Assembly: GCA_000433355.1 (NCBI GenBank)
Contig: FR893177.1
Span: 62,001-126,000, forward strand
Source of the DNA: Alistipes sp. CAG:435
GTDB lineage: Bacteria > Bacteroidota > Bacteroidia > Bacteroidales > UBA932
Reading direction: 5' to 3'
DNA: 64,000 nucleotides
Position numbers and translations under genes: made by a program. Below the pieces are notes generated by a model. The model saw only the letters and a list, made by a program, of their open reading frames with translations. It made no database searches and was not told where the DNA came from. This document shows, one piece after another, positions 52,953-61,874 of this stretch. The stretch's first letter is position 1. Every line of letters begins with the position of its first letter.

Positions 52953-52964
52953 GGTGAAATCCCC

Positions 52965-53050
52965 GACTTGAACTCGCGGCCCGCTCCCCGAGGGAGCTGT
53001 CAGCGAAGCAGGCTGAGGGGTAACGTGGAAGTCGCGCCTCCCGCGGCACG
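52965..53050. repeat. inverted tRNA T-arm fragment plus REP-like palindromes
   Basis: GACTTGAACTCGCG (52965-52978) is the exact reverse complement of the tRNA-Gly T-arm at 52892-52905. It is followed by CTCCCCGAGGGAG-type palindromes, TCAGCGAAGCAGGCTGAGG, and GGTAACGTG (53019-53027), the same tail as at 12317. No gene is present in 52953-53329. Confidence 0.6.
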
Positions 53051-53059
53051 CTCCAAAAT

Positions 53060-53240
53060 GGTACAGGAAAGCTTCTTCCCGTGTACCAATCGCCTTAAAA
53101 GTGATGATTGGTACAGGAGAGAGCCTTCCCGTGTACACAATTGCCCTAAAAGAGATGATTGGTACAGGAGAGAGCCTTCCTGTGTACCAATCAGTGTAAT
53201 TTGAGCCGTTTGTGCAGGGAGAGTGCCTTTGAGGTACGAA
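53060..53240. repeat. tandem array of about 50-bp hairpin units
   Basis: GGTACAGGA starts units at 53060, 53110 and 53161, with a degenerate fourth around 53210 (TGTGCAGGGAGAG...GGTACG). Each unit contains an imperfect inverted repeat (GGTACAGGA...TTCC.TGTACC) able to fold as a hairpin, separated by AT-richer spacers. It precedes the terminator of the BACON/FISUMP gene on the minus strand. Confidence 0.85.
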
Positions 53241-53274
53241 AAATCCCTCCTTCCAGTACATGCCGGAAGGAGGG
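53241..53274 (-). terminator. terminator of the TonB-DUF4876-DUF6850-BACON operon
   Basis: On the minus strand CCCTCCTTCC/GGAAGGAGGG form a 10-bp stem followed by ATTTTT. Confidence 0.8.
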
Positions 53275-53329
53275 AATGTGTAAGGGGTGTCGGGTCGGAA
53301 CTGACCACTATCCAGCGGACTGAAACCGA

Positions 53330-54649
53330 CTACTTGTTCTTGATGCAGCGGAGAGACTGACCACCCAGATAGTTGGTGTAGCCGACGGTCGCCCTGCCTT
53401 CCATATAGGTCTTTGTGAACGTTGACATGACACCAAAGAACTGAACATTTCCGTTTTTCTCGTTTACAGTGAATCCTGTTGAGCCGAGGATGTATGACAT
53501 TGACGGCTTGCCGAGATATCCATCTACAGAGCAGTTGGCGGCGGATGTCATTGTCGAAGTGTATTTTCCGGCTGCCGTTGGAGAGGTTTTGTTGATGACT
53601 CCAGAGAAAGACCATCCGAAGCCGTCCGCATCCAAGGCTGTGATTTTGGCACCGTTGTAACCTTCATCAAAGTATGCCGCGTTCTTGTCGATGAGCGTTC
53701 CTGATTCTCCATTGGCTTTGTTGGAGTTACCGCAAAGAGCCACGAACTCCGCTCTTGTAGGGATGTGCCATCCATCCGGGCAAATGCCTTGCGCGCCTTC
53801 GAATGTCGTGTAGTTGTCCTTTGTGACCTCGGCTTTAAAGACGGTAGGGTAGTCATAGAGATAACCCTTTTCAGCAATAGCGGCTGCGTCGGTGGTAGGT
53901 TTCCCATCATCTCCAACCGGATTCCAGACACCGTTGCCATCAGCAGGATTTGAAGAAGGAGTCTTTCCTTCCGGCACATAGCGCAGATTCTCGGCCATCC
54001 AGGTGCGGCCATCCTTCATCTTGACCGTGCGGTACTTCACGCCGGCATATTCAAGGACACTGCCTTCCTGACGGACAGAGACTTTGACTGAGGTTTCCGC
54101 ATCGATAGCGAATGTGAGTTCACCTGTACGCTCGGACTCGGTGTTGGCGGCGACAGCGATCTTCACGGTCTGCTCTGAATCGGAGGCCTTGCCGCTTGAA
54201 GGGGTGACGGTGATCCAGTCACAGTTGTTCTGAACCGTCCAGTCCTTGTTGGTCTTGACAGTGACCTCTTTCTCGCCTGCCTCAGAGCCAAACTCAAGAT
54301 CCTTTTCAGAGACGTTGAGGTTTGGCCTTCCGGTCTGGCTGATCTTTATGGTGGCCGGGGCGGCTGAACTGCTGATGTTGACAGTGCATTCGCGGTCCAG
54401 TCCGTCATTCTCCAAAACGGTGACGATGATTGTCTCATTGCCGTTGCCGCTTGTCTTGTTTATCGAAACCCAGTCCTTGATGCCGGTTATTTCCCAAGCC
54501 GTATTTGACTCGATGGTGACATTCTTGCTTGACGCGCTTCCGTCGAAGGCAAGACTCTCGGGACTAACCTTGAGGGAAGGATCCTCGTCCTTTGTGCATG
54601 CGCCCAGCAACAGGGCGGCCGATGCGAGAAGATAGAAAAACTTTTTCAT
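53330..54649 (-). CDS. BACON-domain lipoprotein with C-terminal FISUMP domain
   Basis: This 439-residue lipoprotein (lipobox LLGAC, about residue 18) has two BACON domains (about 30-110 and 115-195: ITGIKDWVSINKTSGNGNE, CDWITVTPSSGKASD). A FISUMP-type domain follows (about 205-439) with YRTVKMKDGRTWMAENLRY, GYLYDYPTVF and CPDGWHIPTRAEF. BACON domains often bind mucin or glycan; FISUMP is a conserved lipoprotein module of unknown role. It is the last gene of the minus operon behind a DUF6850 barrel, and a hairpin array and terminator follow. Confidence 0.9.
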   Translation of the reverse strand: MKKFFYLLASAALLLGACTKDEDPSLKVSPESLAFDGSASSKNVTIESNTAWEITGIKDWVSINKTSGNGNETIIVTVLENDGLDRECTVNISSSAAPATIKISQTGRPNLNVSEKDLEFGSEAGEKEVTVKTNKDWTVQNNCDWITVTPSSGKASDSEQTVKIAVAANTESERTGELTFAIDAETSVKVSVRQEGSVLEYAGVKYRTVKMKDGRTWMAENLRYVPEGKTPSSNPADGNGVWNPVGDDGKPTTDAAAIAEKGYLYDYPTVFKAEVTKDNYTTFEGAQGICPDGWHIPTRAEFVALCGNSNKANGESGTLIDKNAAYFDEGYNGAKITALDADGFGWSFSGVINKTSPTAAGKYTSTMTSAANCSVDGYLGKPSMSYILGSTGFTVNEKNGNVQFFGVMSTFTKTYMEGRATVGYTNYLGGQSLRCIKNK

Positions 54650-54676
54650 GATCGTTTGTTATTTGATAAAAACTTG

Positions 54677-56254
54677 CTAAAACTCGTAACCAATCCTGAC
54701 AGCGCTTCCCGACCTGTCCGATCCGCCGCAATGGACGATGTCGAACCCGTGGAGCCAGCTGCAGGAGACCTCGGCGTAAAGGCCGCGGGTCTTGCCAATG
54801 GAAAAATCGTACCGAAGCGAAAGCGCTGCCCCGAGGCGGACGGCGTTCTCCCACTCGTTCCAGAGGTTGTACCACGATTCGGGACGGAAAGGAGACGCGC
54901 CGTGATCCGCACCTTCGCCGGTCATCCCGGCGGTCTCGTCCCTGAAGCCTTTGAGAAAATCAAGGCCGCACCCAAGCCTGAACCTTCCCAGCCTGAACTG
55001 CGCCGCCGCGGAAGCGCTGACAATCTCCTCATTTCCTTTGAATGAATATGGATCCACAGCCGACGACAGCTCGTTCCCCTTGGCGTATCCCGCTTCGGCA
55101 TGAATCCTGTAAAGCCACGACAACTGCCCGGTGCCGTAGAAGGAATATTCAGTGGCGACTCTCATCCTCCTGCGCTCGAAGATCCGGTTGTGTCCGTAGG
55201 TGACGGGAACAGTGACGCCTCCGGAGGAAACCTTGTCGATGACATATTCATTGTTCCACTGCCGGAACCAGTTGTAGCGGATTCTGAAGATGTTGGTTCC
55301 ATTGCCGGTCTCATGTCTGTAGCCAAGGCGCGCGGTGACACTCCGTCCGGGGAACCGGAAGAACGTGTAGGATTTCTCGCCGACCCCTCCACTGGACGCA
55401 AGCCATTCAATGTCAGCGTATAATGCTCCGTCTGCCAGAGGACGCTCAATCTGGGCCGAGGCTCCGTAGGAATATTCCTTGACGGTGAATCTGTCAAGTC
55501 CGGATTCGGAAAGGTGGATGCCGCTGCCGTTCCAGACCTGCTGGACTCCGTACATCATGCCTTTGTCGAGGAAAGCGTAGTAAGAGTCCGCCGTGGCCGT
55601 GCCGATCTGCTCGGCCTGGATGGATTCGGAGTTCTTGCTGAATATCATGGCCGCGCCGACCGTCCACTTGTCCAGTCTCAGTACAGCCGACGGAGTGACG
55701 GTCATGTCAAGACGATAGTTGGTGTGCCTGATGTCTTTGCGCTTGGCGTAGTTGTCTGACTCGAAATCCATTTTTGCTCCGACGGTCAGGCGGTCGTTCA
55801 AAGGAACTGCTATGCCTCCCGAGAACATGTAGGTCTGCAGGGTCTTGTCACCGGGGGTGAACTCAAGCACATCGACAGGGTAATACCCTGGCCTTATGAA
55901 CATCGAGCCGCACATGTCTTTTCCCTGTTTCTGGGCGAACGAGAACGAGCCTGTCATCGAGAACCTGTCCAGATCGACCCTCGTATTGGCTGCCGCCCCG
56001 GCCTGCCATGATGAGGATGACTCGTAGGAGGGTTTGAAATCTCCTCCGTTCATTCCTCCGTGTAGCTCGGCGTATGATGCCTTGACAGGGGTACCGTTCC
56101 TGATGCCGCTGATGTTTCTTCCGTCGTTCCAGAAACTGTTGTCCTGGATCTTGTCGTAGGCTGTCTGGGCTGACGCCGCGCGAACACTCAGCGCCCAAAG
56201 CGCCACGGTCACAAGCGCCGCCCTATTTGTGAAGACTTTGAGTTTCGCGTTCAT
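54677..56254 (-). CDS. DUF6850 family outer-membrane beta-barrel protein
   Basis: From the ATG at 56254 the product has 525 residues with a signal peptide (LVTVALWALSVRAASAQ). The rest alternates amphipathic beta strands (TVGAKMDFESDNYAKRKD, ATEYSFYGTGQLSWLYRI), ending in aromatic-terminated IGYEF, typical of outer-membrane barrels. The arrangement behind a TonB receptor and a DUF4876 gene is one I know for DUF6850 proteins. Its start overlaps the DUF4876 gene's 3' end by 32 bases. An upstream frame to 56383 is Arg/Pro-rich and rejected. Confidence 0.8.
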   Translation of the reverse strand: MNAKLKVFTNRAALVTVALWALSVRAASAQTAYDKIQDNSFWNDGRNISGIRNGTPVKASYAELHGGMNGGDFKPSYESSSSWQAGAAANTRVDLDRFSMTGSFSFAQKQGKDMCGSMFIRPGYYPVDVLEFTPGDKTLQTYMFSGGIAVPLNDRLTVGAKMDFESDNYAKRKDIRHTNYRLDMTVTPSAVLRLDKWTVGAAMIFSKNSESIQAEQIGTATADSYYAFLDKGMMYGVQQVWNGSGIHLSESGLDRFTVKEYSYGASAQIERPLADGALYADIEWLASSGGVGEKSYTFFRFPGRSVTARLGYRHETGNGTNIFRIRYNWFRQWNNEYVIDKVSSGGVTVPVTYGHNRIFERRRMRVATEYSFYGTGQLSWLYRIHAEAGYAKGNELSSAVDPYSFKGNEEIVSASAAAQFRLGRFRLGCGLDFLKGFRDETAGMTGEGADHGASPFRPESWYNLWNEWENAVRLGAALSLRYDFSIGKTRGLYAEVSCSWLHGFDIVHCGGSDRSGSAVRIGYEF

Positions 56255-57464
56255 AGAAATCGTTCGTTGAGTTGTTTGTGTCCTGAAGAACCTCGTAACC
56301 TGCCTCAGCCGAGGCCTCCTCGTCGGTTTTCCGGAACAGGGTATGACCTTTGAATGTGTTTGACTGATAGACGAATCCGGCATCTATGGAAGGCATGAGC
56401 CTTTTCGTGTTCGATGTGGAGCGCCCGTCAAAGACCTCCACTCCGTCCAGTATCCATCCGGTAGGCACGGTGACCACATAGTCATTGGTGCTGCCTGGAA
56501 TCTGAATGACATTCTCACTTCTTGACGAGCCTCCGCTTGGAGCGACGAATTCCTGAATTGTCATCCCCTTGGCCTTGAAGATTACGATGACCGGAGATGA
56601 GATCGAGACGGCATAAGCATTGGCGATTCCGGTCTTGATCACCAGATTAAGGATATGATCATTGCGGATCCTGTCTCCCGGAGCGGGGTGGTAGGTGGTG
56701 TTCGGAAAGTTGTTCGGGCCGTTGTTGTAGCAGACAAAATAGTCAGGATTGTTGAGGTTCACTGAAAGAGGGACATTGACCGTGTGGTCGATCGCACCGT
56801 TGATGCAGATGACGGCGTCCTCGCCCGGCTTCAGAGGGAATGTCTTCCCGTCGCCTTCAATCTGCCATACCGCCTGGATGATGGGCACAAAGGGCTTGAA
56901 CACGGTATTCCCCTCCTCATCCTTTGATGTCCAAGGGTTTGTCGCCGTTGAATTGTAAGGAGAGGCTGTCCCGAAGCAGAGGCTGTCCAGATAGACGGTT
57001 TCGTCAATGTTGTTGTGCAGGATCACATACTTGTCCGTCTGGTACGTTCCCTCTTTAGGGGCCATGCTGCATCCTCCGACATAGATTTCTTTGATAACGA
57101 TCGACCCTCCTTCCGAGCGTTCGAGAGGAAGCGAGATTTCCGAATCTCCGGAGATGGAGACCTTGTCAGCCGTTCCATTGAATATGCTGGATCCTTTTCT
57201 GTCCGAAGTGGAGATCAGGTAAAGCCCGTCGGGCAGCCTCATGATCACCTTACCCCCGTCGTCAGTCAGAGCTGAGGAAGAACTTCCGTTCAGGATGTTC
57301 TGCACAGAAACGTTGACTCCGGCACGCGCCAGATCCTCGTAGCCTTCCGGCCAGACCGGCTTGATTGTCACGGTGTTGATATCTGAATATGCCGCCGGGA
57401 TGTCCATGCATCCAAGGCAGGTCAGAGCCATTAATGAATATGTCAATAAACGCTTAAGCCTCAT
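56223..57464 (-). CDS. DUF4876 lipoprotein
   Basis: From the ATG at 57464 this 413-residue lipoprotein has a lipobox (LTCLGC, about residue 18). An N-terminal carboxypeptidase-like or Ig-like domain (about 25-110) precedes the DUF4876 part with VIKEIYVGGCSMAPKEGTYQ, DKYVILHNNIDETVYLDSL and WQIEGDGKTFPLKPGED. It probably sits at the outer membrane as the surface partner of the TonB receptor upstream (4-base gap). Its 3' end overlaps the DUF6850 start, consistent with co-translation. Confidence 0.85.
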   Translation of the reverse strand: MRLKRLLTYSLMALTCLGCMDIPAAYSDINTVTIKPVWPEGYEDLARAGVNVSVQNILNGSSSSALTDDGGKVIMRLPDGLYLISTSDRKGSSIFNGTADKVSISGDSEISLPLERSEGGSIVIKEIYVGGCSMAPKEGTYQTDKYVILHNNIDETVYLDSLCFGTASPYNSTATNPWTSKDEEGNTVFKPFVPIIQAVWQIEGDGKTFPLKPGEDAVICINGAIDHTVNVPLSVNLNNPDYFVCYNNGPNNFPNTTYHPAPGDRIRNDHILNLVIKTGIANAYAVSISSPVIVIFKAKGMTIQEFVAPSGGSSRSENVIQIPGSTNDYVVTVPTGWILDGVEVFDGRSTSNTKRLMPSIDAGFVYQSNTFKGHTLFRKTDEEASAEAGYEVLQDTNNSTNDFYERETQSLHK

Positions 57465-57468
57465 GTTC

Positions 57469-60294
57469 TTAGAATTTAAGCCTGCAGGTGAGTCCATAGT
57501 AGAAGGCCGGTGTGAAGATCGCGCTTACTCCGGTGGCATAACTTGTGACGTAACGTCTTGAGTTGGTGAAGTTATTGGCGAAGAACGAGAGCGACACGTG
57601 GTCGCCGATCTCCTTTGTTATGCTGAGGTTGGCGGAGAAATAAGGATCGTAGCCATCTTTCGCGAAAGTGTAGATGTTCCCCGAGCGGATGACAAGGCGG
57701 GCCAGATCCGGGTTCGAGGCGCAGTCCTCCGTCCAGTCCAGCACGTTCCCTTCCAGATCCATGTACTTGACCGGGTGGATCGCCGTATAGGACTTCCCGT
57801 CGTAGATGTCTCCTCCGGTAGGATTGTTGGAATCCTCACTGACCGTGAACGCGTATGTCTTGCCGTCATATTCGGACAGATTCTGAGAGTGTCTCATCAG
57901 CGCCGCCTCCAGTCTTACCGTGACGATCAGCCGCGCCTGTGGAATGTGGGTGATCGCAGTGAGGTTCGCGTCGATGTTGTCCGTGGCCTTGCCATTGATC
58001 ACGGAATTGCCTCCCGCATAGATTCCGACATACTGGTAGGATCTGTCGGCCAGTGAGGTGTGCTGCCAGCCGGTGTTGTAGTAATAATAAGGAGTGTCGT
58101 CCACATAGCGGCTGTGGCTGTAGGAGGCGTCCAGCCTGAAGGATGTCCTGATCGGCCTGATCTCCGGGAAATCAGCGGTCAATTCCACTCCGGATCTGCG
58201 GATGGATTTTCCGTTGCCCTGAACGCTGGAGTTCACGAACGTGCGGTCGTTCACCTTGGTGTCCATCTCTGTCCAGCTCGCTCCATTGTCTCCGCTCACT
58301 GAGATCACACCGGTGTGCTGATCGACCTTGAATGTCGGGTCAGCAGGCATTGTGAAACCGTCAGGGAGCATGCTGATGCGGTTGTTCACAGGTGTGTAAC
58401 TGTTCTGCATCGCATAAGGATTACGGGTGATGTTGAGGAATCCGACGAGCGACAGTCTCACGCCGCCATATTCAGCGTCAATGCCAATCTCCGAGTTTGA
58501 GTTGCTCTGCCATTTCAGGCCGGGGTTGTATTTTATTGAATATGGTACCGTATGATAGGCATAGGCTGCCTGTCCAGAGGTCCCGTAGGACGCTCCGAAG
58601 ACCTGGATGTCACGGTATTCCTGCCTTGGGTAGAGGATGAAGAACGACGGCAGTTTCTGGGTGATGCCCCAACCCCCTCTGATGGCCAGATGCCTGCCCA
58701 ATGACCATTTGGCGTTCAGGCGAGGGGAGAGTGTCCGCAGGTTGTCGTAGGAGGAGTTCTTGATGAGGACGTTCTCCCATCGGAGTCCGGCGCTGAGGTT
58801 CAGCGATGTCTTGCCGATCGGCAGTGTGAGGTTGTCCTCAATGTAGCATGCGGCGTTGTGCATGTAAGGATAGTCTTTGTAAGGCCTTGGACGGTAGCCG
58901 TTGGCGGCCAGGGACGGATCTTCATAGTATTCCCCCTCACCGACATTGCCGTCGGCTTTCCAAGTGGCTCCGGCCTTGAGCACGCTTTTGACTTTACCCC
59001 AATGCTTCAGCCAGTTGTAGTGAAGCCCGAGGGAGTAGTCCAGCTCCCTTGAGTCCTCGACCAGATCGGAGTAGAAGGTGAGAGGCAGGGCGTCGGCAAG
59101 GCTGTAACCCTCCTCGGCATAGTGGACAGATGGCTGCGAGGAACCGTATGAATTATATTCATGAGCCTTTGAGAGCTTGTCATGGTAATAAGCTGAGCCT
59201 TCGAGCCTTATGTTTGTCACCCAGCTTTTGTTCAGCAGCCAGAGCAGTTTGAAGTGCGGCGTCAGGACATAGTCCCTGACTTTTGAATATTCATCAGAGA
59301 ACAGGTCCGGGTCGTTCTTGCTGTTCATGCCTCCAAGGTTGCCCGAGATTCCGGCCTCAAGGCGTAGTCTCTTGGCGAATGTGTTGCTGTAGTCCAGCGT
59401 GAAGCCCCTTCTGGTGTAGGATGTGTAAGGCGAGGTCAGCTTCTTTGTGGCCTTGGCCCATTCCATGCTGACGTTGAGGACTCCGTTGCGGTCTCCGAGG
59501 TCGAATCCTTTGGACGCGCTGGTTTCGTAGGTCCTTGGGTTGACCGAGAACGTGACGTTGGCAGGGGTCTTGCCTTTTTTGGTGATAACGCGGATCATTC
59601 CGCTGTTGAGGTCGCCGTATTCGGCCGAAGGCACTCCGGTGATGACCTCCACGGATTCGATGTTATCGACAGAGATGCTTCTCGTCCCCGTTCCTTCCAT
59701 CTTTCCGAAACTTGCGTTGCCGCCGATGCGCACTCCATCGACCTCTATGGCCGTTCCGAATGCGGCGTTGCCCGCCGTCGAACCTCCGCTGCGGAGCGAC
59801 AGCACGTTGTTCGTGGTCAGATCCGGATTGATGGTCTTTCCTCCCGGCAGCAGGGCGGAGATGTCGGCCATGTTGGACATCTGGAGATGATCCAGCGCGC
59901 CACGTCCGATTTTCTGTGTCGTGTTGATGTTGTCTTTGGATTTCTCCGCTGTCACCACCACGCCTTCCAGCGCCAATGAACTGACAGTCAGTCTGATCTC
60001 CAGACCGGTAAGATCTCGCTTCACTGAAATACGCTGGTTCACGTCAACGTAGCCAAGGCAGGAGACATTCATGTCATAGTCTCCCTGCTGCACACCGTCA
60101 AGGCTGAACTTTCCGTTGAGGTCGGAAACAGCCCAGAGGTAATTTCCGTCCAGCCGGAATACAGCCCCGGCTACAGCCTCTCCGCTCTTGGAGTCCACGA
60201 CCTTGCCGTTCATCTTGAGCGGTCCGGCGGCCAAGGTTGAGACTGAAAACATCAACAGGGCCACCAGCGTCATTATGAGATTCGATGCTTTCAT
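57469..60294 (-). CDS. TonB-dependent outer-membrane receptor with carboxypeptidase-like regulatory domain
   Basis: This 941-residue receptor has a signal peptide (LVALLMFSVSTLAAG), a carboxypeptidase-regulatory-like domain (about 25-105: GKVVDSKSGEAVAGAVFRLDG), and a TonB plug (about 115-230) with LSLRSGGSTAGNAAFGTAIEVDG and the typical ISVDNIESVEVITGVPSAEYGD. The barrel follows, ending in YYGLTCRLKF. It is not followed by a SusD but by DUF4876 and DUF6850 genes, so it belongs to the DUF4876-associated TonB group and not to the SusCD pairs; the ligand is unknown. A -7 element lies 19 bases upstream. Confidence 0.92.
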   Translation of the reverse strand: MKASNLIMTLVALLMFSVSTLAAGPLKMNGKVVDSKSGEAVAGAVFRLDGNYLWAVSDLNGKFSLDGVQQGDYDMNVSCLGYVDVNQRISVKRDLTGLEIRLTVSSLALEGVVVTAEKSKDNINTTQKIGRGALDHLQMSNMADISALLPGGKTINPDLTTNNVLSLRSGGSTAGNAAFGTAIEVDGVRIGGNASFGKMEGTGTRSISVDNIESVEVITGVPSAEYGDLNSGMIRVITKKGKTPANVTFSVNPRTYETSASKGFDLGDRNGVLNVSMEWAKATKKLTSPYTSYTRRGFTLDYSNTFAKRLRLEAGISGNLGGMNSKNDPDLFSDEYSKVRDYVLTPHFKLLWLLNKSWVTNIRLEGSAYYHDKLSKAHEYNSYGSSQPSVHYAEEGYSLADALPLTFYSDLVEDSRELDYSLGLHYNWLKHWGKVKSVLKAGATWKADGNVGEGEYYEDPSLAANGYRPRPYKDYPYMHNAACYIEDNLTLPIGKTSLNLSAGLRWENVLIKNSSYDNLRTLSPRLNAKWSLGRHLAIRGGWGITQKLPSFFILYPRQEYRDIQVFGASYGTSGQAAYAYHTVPYSIKYNPGLKWQSNSNSEIGIDAEYGGVRLSLVGFLNITRNPYAMQNSYTPVNNRISMLPDGFTMPADPTFKVDQHTGVISVSGDNGASWTEMDTKVNDRTFVNSSVQGNGKSIRRSGVELTADFPEIRPIRTSFRLDASYSHSRYVDDTPYYYYNTGWQHTSLADRSYQYVGIYAGGNSVINGKATDNIDANLTAITHIPQARLIVTVRLEAALMRHSQNLSEYDGKTYAFTVSEDSNNPTGGDIYDGKSYTAIHPVKYMDLEGNVLDWTEDCASNPDLARLVIRSGNIYTFAKDGYDPYFSANLSITKEIGDHVSLSFFANNFTNSRRYVTSYATGVSAIFTPAFYYGLTCRLKF

Positions 60295-60312
60295 TTAGAA
60301 CTGGTTGATTGG

Positions 60313-60320
60313 CAAACTTA
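60313..60320 (-). promoter_or_regulatory. -7 element of the TonB operon promoter
   Basis: TAAGTTTG on the minus strand fits TAnnTTTG; the -33 element is weak. It lies 19 bases upstream of the TonB receptor start. Confidence 0.5.
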
Positions 60321-60472
60321 CATAAAAATCTGCGATTTTTACGCCCTTCCAATAAGAAAGGAACAGTTTTTTAGCGGAAATATAGTGATTTATCTTATAA
60401 TGAGTATGGCCGTTCTCCTTTGATTTGCCGATTTTTCCATTGAAATTATCCCGTTTCTGAATAAAAAACGTT

Positions 60473-60480
60473 TATATTTG
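60473..60480 (+). promoter_or_regulatory. -7 element of the PnuC-like gene promoter
   Basis: TATATTTG fits TAnnTTTG; a TTTC near 60454 is a poor -33. The ATG is 39 bases downstream. No TPP, NiaR or other riboswitch is visible in 60295-60518. Confidence 0.5.
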
Positions 60481-60518
60481 CAACCTTAGTAAGCGTTAAA
60501 AAATAAGTTGGTAAAGAT

Positions 60519-61283
60519 ATGGCGGTAAAAGAAAATAAATTCAATCTCGCGTTCAACATATTCCTTGTGGCCGGAATGTTGCTGGCCGTCACTGTCACGA
60601 CCATATTCAAGCTTCAGCAACCGGGTGTGAAGACTTTCATGCTGCTTTTGGCGGCATTCGGCTCCGTGATGGGTGTTGTGAACACGGTGATGTCGGCCAA
60701 CGGGAACATCCTGACATTCGTGTTCGGCTTCATCGATGTGCTGATCGGCACGATTGTCTATCTGGACAACGGGATAATGGGGAATTTCGCCTTGCACGCG
60801 TTCTATTTCCTGCCGATGCAGTTCGTCGGTTTCTGGCAATGGAGCAAGAGGGGAGCGAAGGTGCGTTCCGGGGAGGAAAGCTCGCATTTGAAGGCGCGGC
60901 GGCTGACAGGAAGCCAATGGGCCTGGCTGGCTACCGGAATATTCATAGGCATCGCGGCGTTGTACCTTATATTATTATATGTGGACGGAGCGAAGCTTGC
61001 CGCTGGAAAGATTGAATATATCGACAAGTCGAAGATCCTCCTCGACGCCGTGGTGATGATTCTGAATATAGCAGGTCAGGTGCTGATGAGCCTTGCTTTC
61101 ATGGAACAGTGGTACATCTGGATTCTGGTGAATGTCTCATCGATCTCCCTGTGGGCCGTCGCGGTTATGAGCGGAGCAGGTTCGGGCAATGCGGCCGTGA
61201 TGCTTATAAAGTACATTTTCTATCTGCTCAATTCTCTCAACGGCTTGAGAATATGGCTGAATCTTAGCCGCCGTACCATTTGA
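60519..61283 (+). CDS. PnuC-family transporter (nicotinamide riboside/related)
   Basis: This 254-residue seven-helix-like membrane protein carries FYFLPMQFVGFWQWSKRG and EQWYIWILVNVSSISLWAVAV, both typical of the PnuC/NMN-transporter family (WxxWxVN-like motif with the conserved Trp). Such facilitators bring in nicotinamide riboside, thiamine or deoxynucleosides in different branches, and trapping is by phosphorylation inside. No kinase gene lies beside it, and no TPP riboswitch is seen, so the substrate is undetermined. It is divergent from the TonB operon. Confidence 0.8.
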   Translation: MAVKENKFNLAFNIFLVAGMLLAVTVTTIFKLQQPGVKTFMLLLAAFGSVMGVVNTVMSANGNILTFVFGFIDVLIGTIVYLDNGIMGNFALHAFYFLPMQFVGFWQWSKRGAKVRSGEESSHLKARRLTGSQWAWLATGIFIGIAALYLILLYVDGAKLAAGKIEYIDKSKILLDAVVMILNIAGQVLMSLAFMEQWYIWILVNVSSISLWAVAVMSGAGSGNAAVMLIKYIFYLLNSLNGLRIWLNLSRRTI

Positions 61284-61352
61284 TTCCTAAAGGATTCCAT
61301 AGAGGCTTGACTGTCTCCTTCCTGTTTGTATTTGACAGTATAAGGAGGCAAA

Positions 61353-61384
61353 TTTGGAATATTGACTATTTTTTACTTACTTTG
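61353..61384 (+). promoter_or_regulatory. possible promoter of acpP
   Basis: TTTG at 61353-61356, 20-base spacer, then TTACTTTG at 61377-61384, one mismatch from TAnnTTTG. It leaves an 83-base leader. Confidence 0.35.
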
Positions 61385-61467
61385 TGACGCTATTTGTTCC
61401 CGGATTTGCCCGGTGACAGCCTTAATAGCGTAATTGGCAAGAATATACTTATTTAATTTATTCAATT

Positions 61468-61725
61468 ATGACTGAAGAAGAAATCGTAAAGCAGGTCAAA
61501 GCGATTATCGTTGACAAGCTGGGCGTCGAGGAGTCTGAAGTGACTGAGAGCGCCAACTTCACAAATGATCTCGGAGCTGATTCACTTGACACAGTTGAGC
61601 TTCTTATGGAGTTTGAGAGAGTGTTCGGAATCAAGATTCCTGATGAGGAGACAAGCACTATCGCAACTGTTAAGGACGCGATCGACAAGGTCAAGGAGAA
61701 GCTCGCCGGCAAGGAGGAAGCATAA
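61468..61725 (+). CDS. acpP: acyl carrier protein
   Basis: This 85-residue protein has the 4'-phosphopantetheine attachment site DLGADSLDTVELLMEFE (Ser about residue 37) inside a four-helix acidic fold. The charged ends (VKQVKAIIVDKLG, VKDAIDKVKEKLAGKEEA) and length agree with AcpP. It carries growing chains in fatty-acid synthesis. No fabF is adjacent in this window, unlike many bacteria. It ends at a strong terminator. Confidence 0.96.
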   Translation: MTEEEIVKQVKAIIVDKLGVEESEVTESANFTNDLGADSLDTVELLMEFERVFGIKIPDEETSTIATVKDAIDKVKEKLAGKEEA

Positions 61726-61747
61726 TAATCCTTTGACAGAAAGAATA

Positions 61748-61780
61748 AAGCCTCGGATCTTGGTCCGAGGCTTTTTCTTT
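61748..61780 (+). terminator. terminator after acpP
   Basis: AAGCCTCGGA/TCCGAGGCTT stem (10 bp, 6-base loop) followed by TTTCTTT. Confidence 0.9.
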
Positions 61781-61796
61781 AGATAATCACGGCCTT

Positions 61797-61862
61797 GACC
61801 GAAAAAATAAAATGGCAAATTTCGGTAACGTGCAAAATTTGCCATTTTCGTTTTTTTCGGTC
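61797..61862. terminator. long hairpin with conserved loop GGTAACGTGC (copy 2)
   Basis: Arms GACCGAAAAAA...AAAATGGCAAATTT and AAATTTGCCATTTT...TTTTTTTCGGTC enclose CGGTAACGTGCA. The arms differ from those at 16550-16619, but loop and AAATTT shoulders match. It lies between the acpP terminator and the convergent DUF4270 gene. Confidence 0.75.
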
Positions 61863-61874
61863 CGCTGCCCCAAT

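Noticed and set aside
53060..53240. CRISPR array
   Set aside because: The repeat occupies most of the 50-base period, the spacers are short and similar, and no cas gene lies in the window.
60295..60518. TPP riboswitch upstream of the PnuC-like gene
   Set aside because: I searched by eye for the conserved THI-box segments (CTGAGA and ACCTGA types) and did not find them.
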